In this document: one piece after another, positions 61,501 through 64,000 of the stretch
How the letters are laid out: every line of letters starts with the position of its first letter
Position numbering within the stretch: position 1 is the stretch's first letter
From: a bacterium
GTDB lineage: Bacteria; Desulfobacterota; JAPLJL01
Assembly: GCA_028713675.1 (NCBI GenBank)
Contig: JAQTNV010000009.1
Coordinates: 15,167 to 79,166, forward strand
DNA: 64,000 nt
Direction: 5' to 3'
Translations under genes and position numbers: made by a program
The notes under the pieces: generated by a model
Seen by the model: only the letters and a program-made list of their open reading frames with translations
Told to the model about the DNA's origin: nothing
The model's database searches: none

Positions 61501-61692
61501 TGGGAAAGGAAGCTCGAAATCTTCCGGACGCGCTGGCATAAGCGCGCGTGCATCTTCCGGACCCCCGCGGAGGTCATGGCCATGCTCGATAAAACGGGGT
61601 TCCGGCTCGAGCTTTCCGAGCCCACCCGGCCCGGCCGCGAGGAGACCTGGTTCATTACCTCCCCCGCCGGCCGTCCGGAGCCGAAACCATGA
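58576..61692 (+). CDS. MMPL-family exporter fused to a SAM-dependent methyltransferase
   Basis: The 1038-residue fusion has an MMPL/RND-type lipid exporter in its first ~810 residues. It has two groups of membrane helices (around 12-30, 275-420 and 655-810), each with a large periplasmic loop, and the proton-pathway-like GGAIISLTVDYGIAYMLFL and GIGTDYASFFICF. The C-terminal ~215 residues are a class I methyltransferase with LLDVGCGYGVQAAW (about 872), VVGLDPDP and a DIIHYLTDEEL segment. Aryl-polyene clusters have an MMPL protein and a methyltransferase as separate genes. Fusion would place methylation at the cytoplasmic face of the exporter. The next gene overlaps by 4 bp. Confidence 0.9.
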   Translation: MSTNGKPTGTVIRVRAIVITLIALALMIYVGARRLSFETNLLPSLPQNDPAMADAHYVLEHYPILDQVAVDLGLEGGEPDRELLVRAAARLEEGMEQSGLFQTVGSARLFTAFASYHQTVIGNLPAFFSREELETRVAPLLARDRIDSALAENLALLGGLEGTGQAEVISRDPLGLRFLVLERLGRFLPESNATLYRQRPFSADGRHVLVTGRLAGSGLDARVALRVNELMSSLAVKIPAEFPPAGGRLQVTPVGSFRASVENESYVKSDTARAILISTLGIALLLLLAFPRPLLGLASLIPAFMGTAAALFLLAVFFGKVSLIAVGFGGAIISLTVDYGIAYMLFLDRPRASSGREASREIWFPGLFGCLTTIGAFLALYLIDFKVLKELGLFASLGVAFSFIFVVAVFPRIFQSLRPARRRAFIPLDKIGNFMVTSGGWPMFYLLIGLMIVLFFFARPNFTTDLESLNTVSPETVAAENLVKKIWGDLSARIYILTEGDSAAGLQRNADAVSAGLAPLQAQNAIASFANLSGLFPGREMAEKNLAAWRAFWTGPRTRQLARDLRVSAAARGFTPDAFSGFLKTVGDPDPGPVAVPAEMFGLLGISPNRGSGRLMFLASVTPGPAYDPKSLFGVLHRLPSSRMLDPRWFTRSLSEYLGASWAKMFLLLGIGLLVILFFHLLDLRLILIALLPTAFAFICTLATLNLLHYPLGISSIMLAVVIFGIGTDYASFFICFHQRYLDELHPTYVTTRSAMLLTSIATIIGLGALCFARHKLLQGIGLTTSLAVAFSLFGTFFLLPPLLRKVLAERPFRAEPVTAGSPRHHRLVRERYARLTPYVRLFARFKLKFDPMFPRLADFVPPSGRLLDVGCGYGVQAAWLLTLRPGLSVVGLDPDPDRARVTRRVAGRRGEIFEGAAPNLPAASAPFDGVLLVDIIHYLTDEELTLTLRQIRSQLSPGGRLVIRATVPTAKRFTWERKLEIFRTRWHKRACIFRTPAEVMAMLDKTGFRLELSEPTRPGREETWFITSPAGRPEPKP

Positions 61693-62546
61693 AGGTCTTT
61701 ATTTACCGCGCCCTCTCCCTGGCCGCGCGCCTCTTCGGTTTCTGGTTTTTTTCCTTTTTCGCCTGGATCATCACCGGCGGGTTTTACCTTCTCTTTCCCG
61801 GGCGGCGCCGCGCGAGCCTGGATTTTTACCGCGCCCTTTTCCCCGGCCGCGGCCCCGGGTTCTACTGGCGCTCCGCCTGGCGGCAGTATCATCACTTCTC
61901 CAGCGTGTTCGTCGACCGCCTCCGGCTCGAAACCCCCGGTGAAATCAGGATCGTCACCGAGGGCCGGGAGGAGATCCGGCACGGCAACGGCATCCTCCTC
62001 ATGTCGCACGTGGGAAACTGGGAAGTGGCGGCGCGGGCTTTCCGGGGTTTCGGGATGAAGCTCCTGATCTTCATCGGCGAGCGGCAGGACGAAGCGATCG
62101 AGAAAGAGGTGAAAAGCGGTCTCGCGGGCGCCGGGATCACGACCGTGGTCGCCTCGGAAAACGAGGACCAGGTCTTCAACAGTTTCGAAAGCATCCGCTG
62201 CCTGAAGGAGGGCGGGTTCATCGCGATCGCGGGGGACCGCCTCTGGCTCCCGGGGCAGAAAACGATTTCGGCGTCCTTCCTCGGCCATGAGGTGGAGCTC
62301 CCGCGGGCGCCGTTCGGCTTCGCCCTGGCGCTGAAGGTGCCGATCTACCCGTTTTTCACCATCAAAGAGAAGAACGAATTCCGGGTCATCATCCATCCCC
62401 CGATTTATGTCGAGGCCGCCTCCCGCGGCGAGCGGGAAGCCGCGATGCGCGGAGCGGCGGAACGCTACCTGTCCCTGCTGGAAGCGACCCTGCGCGCGCA
62501 TCCCGATCACTGGTATCACTTCGAGCCGTTCTGGAAAGGATTTTAA
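61689..62546 (+). CDS. LpxL/HtrB-family acyltransferase
   Basis: This 285-residue membrane-anchored acyltransferase of the lipid A late acyltransferase family has an N-terminal membrane helix (FWFFSFFAWIITGGFYLLF). The HX4E catalytic motif is in LMSHVGNWEVAA (about residue 103). It then has AIAGDRLWLPGQKTI and a C-terminal WYHFEPFWKG. Similar proteins in aryl-polyene clusters are thought to transfer the polyene or another acyl chain to a carrier lipid in the inner membrane. Its ATG overlaps the exporter-methyltransferase stop (ATGA). Confidence 0.88.
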   Translation: MKVFIYRALSLAARLFGFWFFSFFAWIITGGFYLLFPGRRRASLDFYRALFPGRGPGFYWRSAWRQYHHFSSVFVDRLRLETPGEIRIVTEGREEIRHGNGILLMSHVGNWEVAARAFRGFGMKLLIFIGERQDEAIEKEVKSGLAGAGITTVVASENEDQVFNSFESIRCLKEGGFIAIAGDRLWLPGQKTISASFLGHEVELPRAPFGFALALKVPIYPFFTIKEKNEFRVIIHPPIYVEAASRGEREAAMRGAAERYLSLLEATLRAHPDHWYHFEPFWKGF

Positions 62547-62817
62547 AAATCGATTTTGATCCTACAGACGCTGTCAGGAAAAATTTGAATAAGATATTTT
62601 CATTTAGATCACTCGAAATCAAGAAATATCTTCGAGTATTTTCATGATTCTTTCTGAAAATCTCCCCCGCCCCTCTTTTAACAAAGAGGGGTGAATAAAT
62701 TCCCCCTTTATCAAAGGGGGACGAAGGGGGATTGAGCAACAGAATATCTTTTTTTGTTTTAATTCGGATTTAAAATTACATGGTCTGAAATATCAAAACT
62801 TGATTTTTACGAATTAA
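62547..62817. repeat. Gap with inverted copy of the 46.66 kb hairpin repeat
   Basis: 62656-62734 is the reverse-complement copy of 46659-46739, with hairpins CCTCTTTTAACAAAGAGG and CCCCCTTTATCAAAGGGGG. The remainder is AT-rich with no gene. Confidence 0.7.
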
Positions 62818-63672
62818 ATGAAGACGCCGCAAAAACCCGACATTTCCTCCGGACCTCGCCGGCGCCTCCCGCCCGCCGCCTGGGCTTTTATCATCGCATT
62901 GCTTCTCTCCGTCTTTTTATTTTTTCTTCCCTATCTCCTATCTCCTATCTCCCATCTCCGCCTTTTCTTTTTTGTCCCTTTGCTCCTTTTCATTTTGCTT
63001 TGCTTCGCCGCTCCCTTTTTCCCGGGCTGGCAGTTCTTTCTCCGGACGATAATGCACGGATCGCGGAAGGGAAAACAGGCGGCCCTGACCTTCGATGACG
63101 GTCCGGACCCAGAGACGACCCCCGCGCTCCTCGCGCTCCTGGACAAACACCACGTGAAAGCGGCGTTCTTCGTAATCGGGGACAAAGCCGCTCATTATCC
63201 CGAGCTCATCTCCGAGATCCTTTCCCGCGGCCATGAGCTCGGCAATCACTCGCTGAGCCATGATCCTCTCCTGATGCTCCGGACGTCCGCAACTCTCTTC
63301 CGCGAGATCGAGGAGTGCGGCCGGGTCCTGGAAGCATCCGGGGTCAGGGCCCTGGCTTTCCGCCCCCCGGTGGGGATCGTCAACCCCCGCCTGAAACCGG
63401 TACTCGAGAGGCTCGGGATGTTCTGCGTGGGATTCTCGGTTCGCGGCGGGGATTGGGGCAACCGGAAGATCAGCGGATTATCGGAACGGATCCTGAGTCG
63501 GGTCCGCCCGGGTGATATCGTCCTACTCCACGATTGCCGCCCCGCGGGCCGGGAGGTCTCGGAATGGCTGAAGGAAGTTGAAGCGGTCATCACCGGGATA
63601 AGGCGGAAAGGGATCGAGCCGGCCAAGCTCTCCGCGCTCCTGGGGCGGGAGCTCATGATCAAAAACAAGTAG
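62818..63672 (+). CDS. Polysaccharide deacetylase (NodB homology, CE4), membrane-anchored
   Basis: The 284-residue protein has two N-terminal hydrophobic segments (about 20-40 and 47-68) and a NodB/CE4 catalytic domain. The metal and base motifs are ALTFDDGPDPET (about residue 91), ELGNHSLSHDPL (about 141) and AFRPPVG. The final segment is DIVLLHDCRPAG. The family de-N-acetylates chitin, peptidoglycan or surface glycans. Codons 38-48 (LPYLLSPISHL) coincide with a CTATCTC heptamer array (62931-62962), the same repeat type as in gaps. It is probably not part of the lipid cluster, since a 271-bp gap with hairpins precedes it. Confidence 0.9.
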   Translation: MKTPQKPDISSGPRRRLPPAAWAFIIALLLSVFLFFLPYLLSPISHLRLFFFVPLLLFILLCFAAPFFPGWQFFLRTIMHGSRKGKQAALTFDDGPDPETTPALLALLDKHHVKAAFFVIGDKAAHYPELISEILSRGHELGNHSLSHDPLLMLRTSATLFREIEECGRVLEASGVRALAFRPPVGIVNPRLKPVLERLGMFCVGFSVRGGDWGNRKISGLSERILSRVRPGDIVLLHDCRPAGREVSEWLKEVEAVITGIRRKGIEPAKLSALLGRELMIKNK

Positions 63673-63895
63673 ATGGCAGATAGGAGATGGGAGATGGGTC
63701 GTGGGTGTTGGGTAAAAACCTTTAGGCGTGAAATGTGTCCGTTGAGTTCATAGTGTCCATAGAGTCCGTAGTGTCGAAGAAAAATAATGAATCCTAATAA
63801 CACAAAGGACACAAAGAACACAATAGACACGATAGACAGCTATGACCCATGACCTAAAAGATCAGGAAAATATTGGAACAGGAAAAGAATATTGA
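63673..63895. repeat. Repeat patch between the deacetylase and tRNA-Ser(GCU)
   Basis: GGCAGATAGGAGATGGGAGA-type heptamers (63674-63698) and GTGTCCATA / GACACAAAG 9-mers (63735-63840) precede the tRNA-downstream repeat copy 3 (63859-63889). No gene is seen. Confidence 0.6.
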
Positions 63896-63987
<92 letters not shown>

Positions 63988-64000
63988 AGAATGCGTAATA

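Overview
The window is high-GC DNA from a Gram-negative, cobalamin- and selenocysteine-using bacterium. Evidence includes SurA-type chaperones, LolA, an LpxL-type acyltransferase, outer-membrane lipoproteins, an MMPL exporter, a selenocysteine tRNA and a c-di-AMP riboswitch. This mix fits Desulfobacterota (old Deltaproteobacteria) or a neighbouring uncultured lineage, but no rRNA is present and the placement is inference. Intergenic DNA is unusual: it is filled with degenerate 7- and 9-base tandem repeats and dispersed hairpin or MITE-like elements.

Region 1 (0-25.98 kb) is mostly housekeeping and signalling. It holds pdxA, surA and two further PPIC-type folding lipoproteins and a GlmU-type nucleotidyltransferase (minus strand); rlmN; a four-helix (23S IVS-type) protein inside a 30-bp inverted repeat; a double-HAD phosphatase; tRNA-Sec; pgsA, a TPR-AIM24 protein and a lytic transglycosylase; an M23 peptidase; serS followed by tRNA-Ser(UGA), with a one-gene GIY-YIG insert at the tRNA 3' end. 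A FIST sensor, hybrid histidine kinase and PleD-like diguanylate cyclase form an operon. Next come a helical membrane protein, a KimA-like potassium permease under a c-di-AMP (ydaO) riboswitch, and a flavodoxin.

Region 2 (26.6-62.5 kb) is the main attraction, a ~36 kb type II fatty-acid/polyketide cluster. It has three ACPs, four ketosynthase genes (one a KS-CLF fusion), a ketoreductase, two FabZ/ApeI-type dehydratases, a PKS-type dehydratase fused to a phosphopantetheinyl transferase, two hot-dog thioesterases, an acyl/aryl-AMP ligase and an MIO ammonia lyase. It also has LolA, a DUF3261-like lipoprotein and an MMPL exporter fused to a methyltransferase, plus a GT2 glycosyltransferase and an LpxL-type acyltransferase. 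This is the aryl-polyene/flexirubin parts list. It is extended by five radical SAM enzymes (three cobalamin-type, two paralogous CxxxCxxC enzymes co-transcribed with ketosynthases) and a CrtI-like oxidoreductase, which recall proposed ladderane clusters. A DAK2-DegV (fatty acid kinase-like) fusion, PlsY and a PlsC-type acyltransferase are also embedded.

Working model (inference): the ammonia lyase makes an aryl-acrylate that the AMP ligase loads on an ACP. The KS/CLF, KR and DH enzymes build a polyene, and radical SAM and CrtI-like enzymes tailor it. The thioesterase, DAK2-DegV kinase, PlsY and PlsC route then puts the chain on glycerol-3-phosphate, while LolA, DUF3261 and MMPL components move product to the outer membrane.

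Region 3 (62.8-64 kb) has a polysaccharide deacetylase and tRNA-Ser(GCU).
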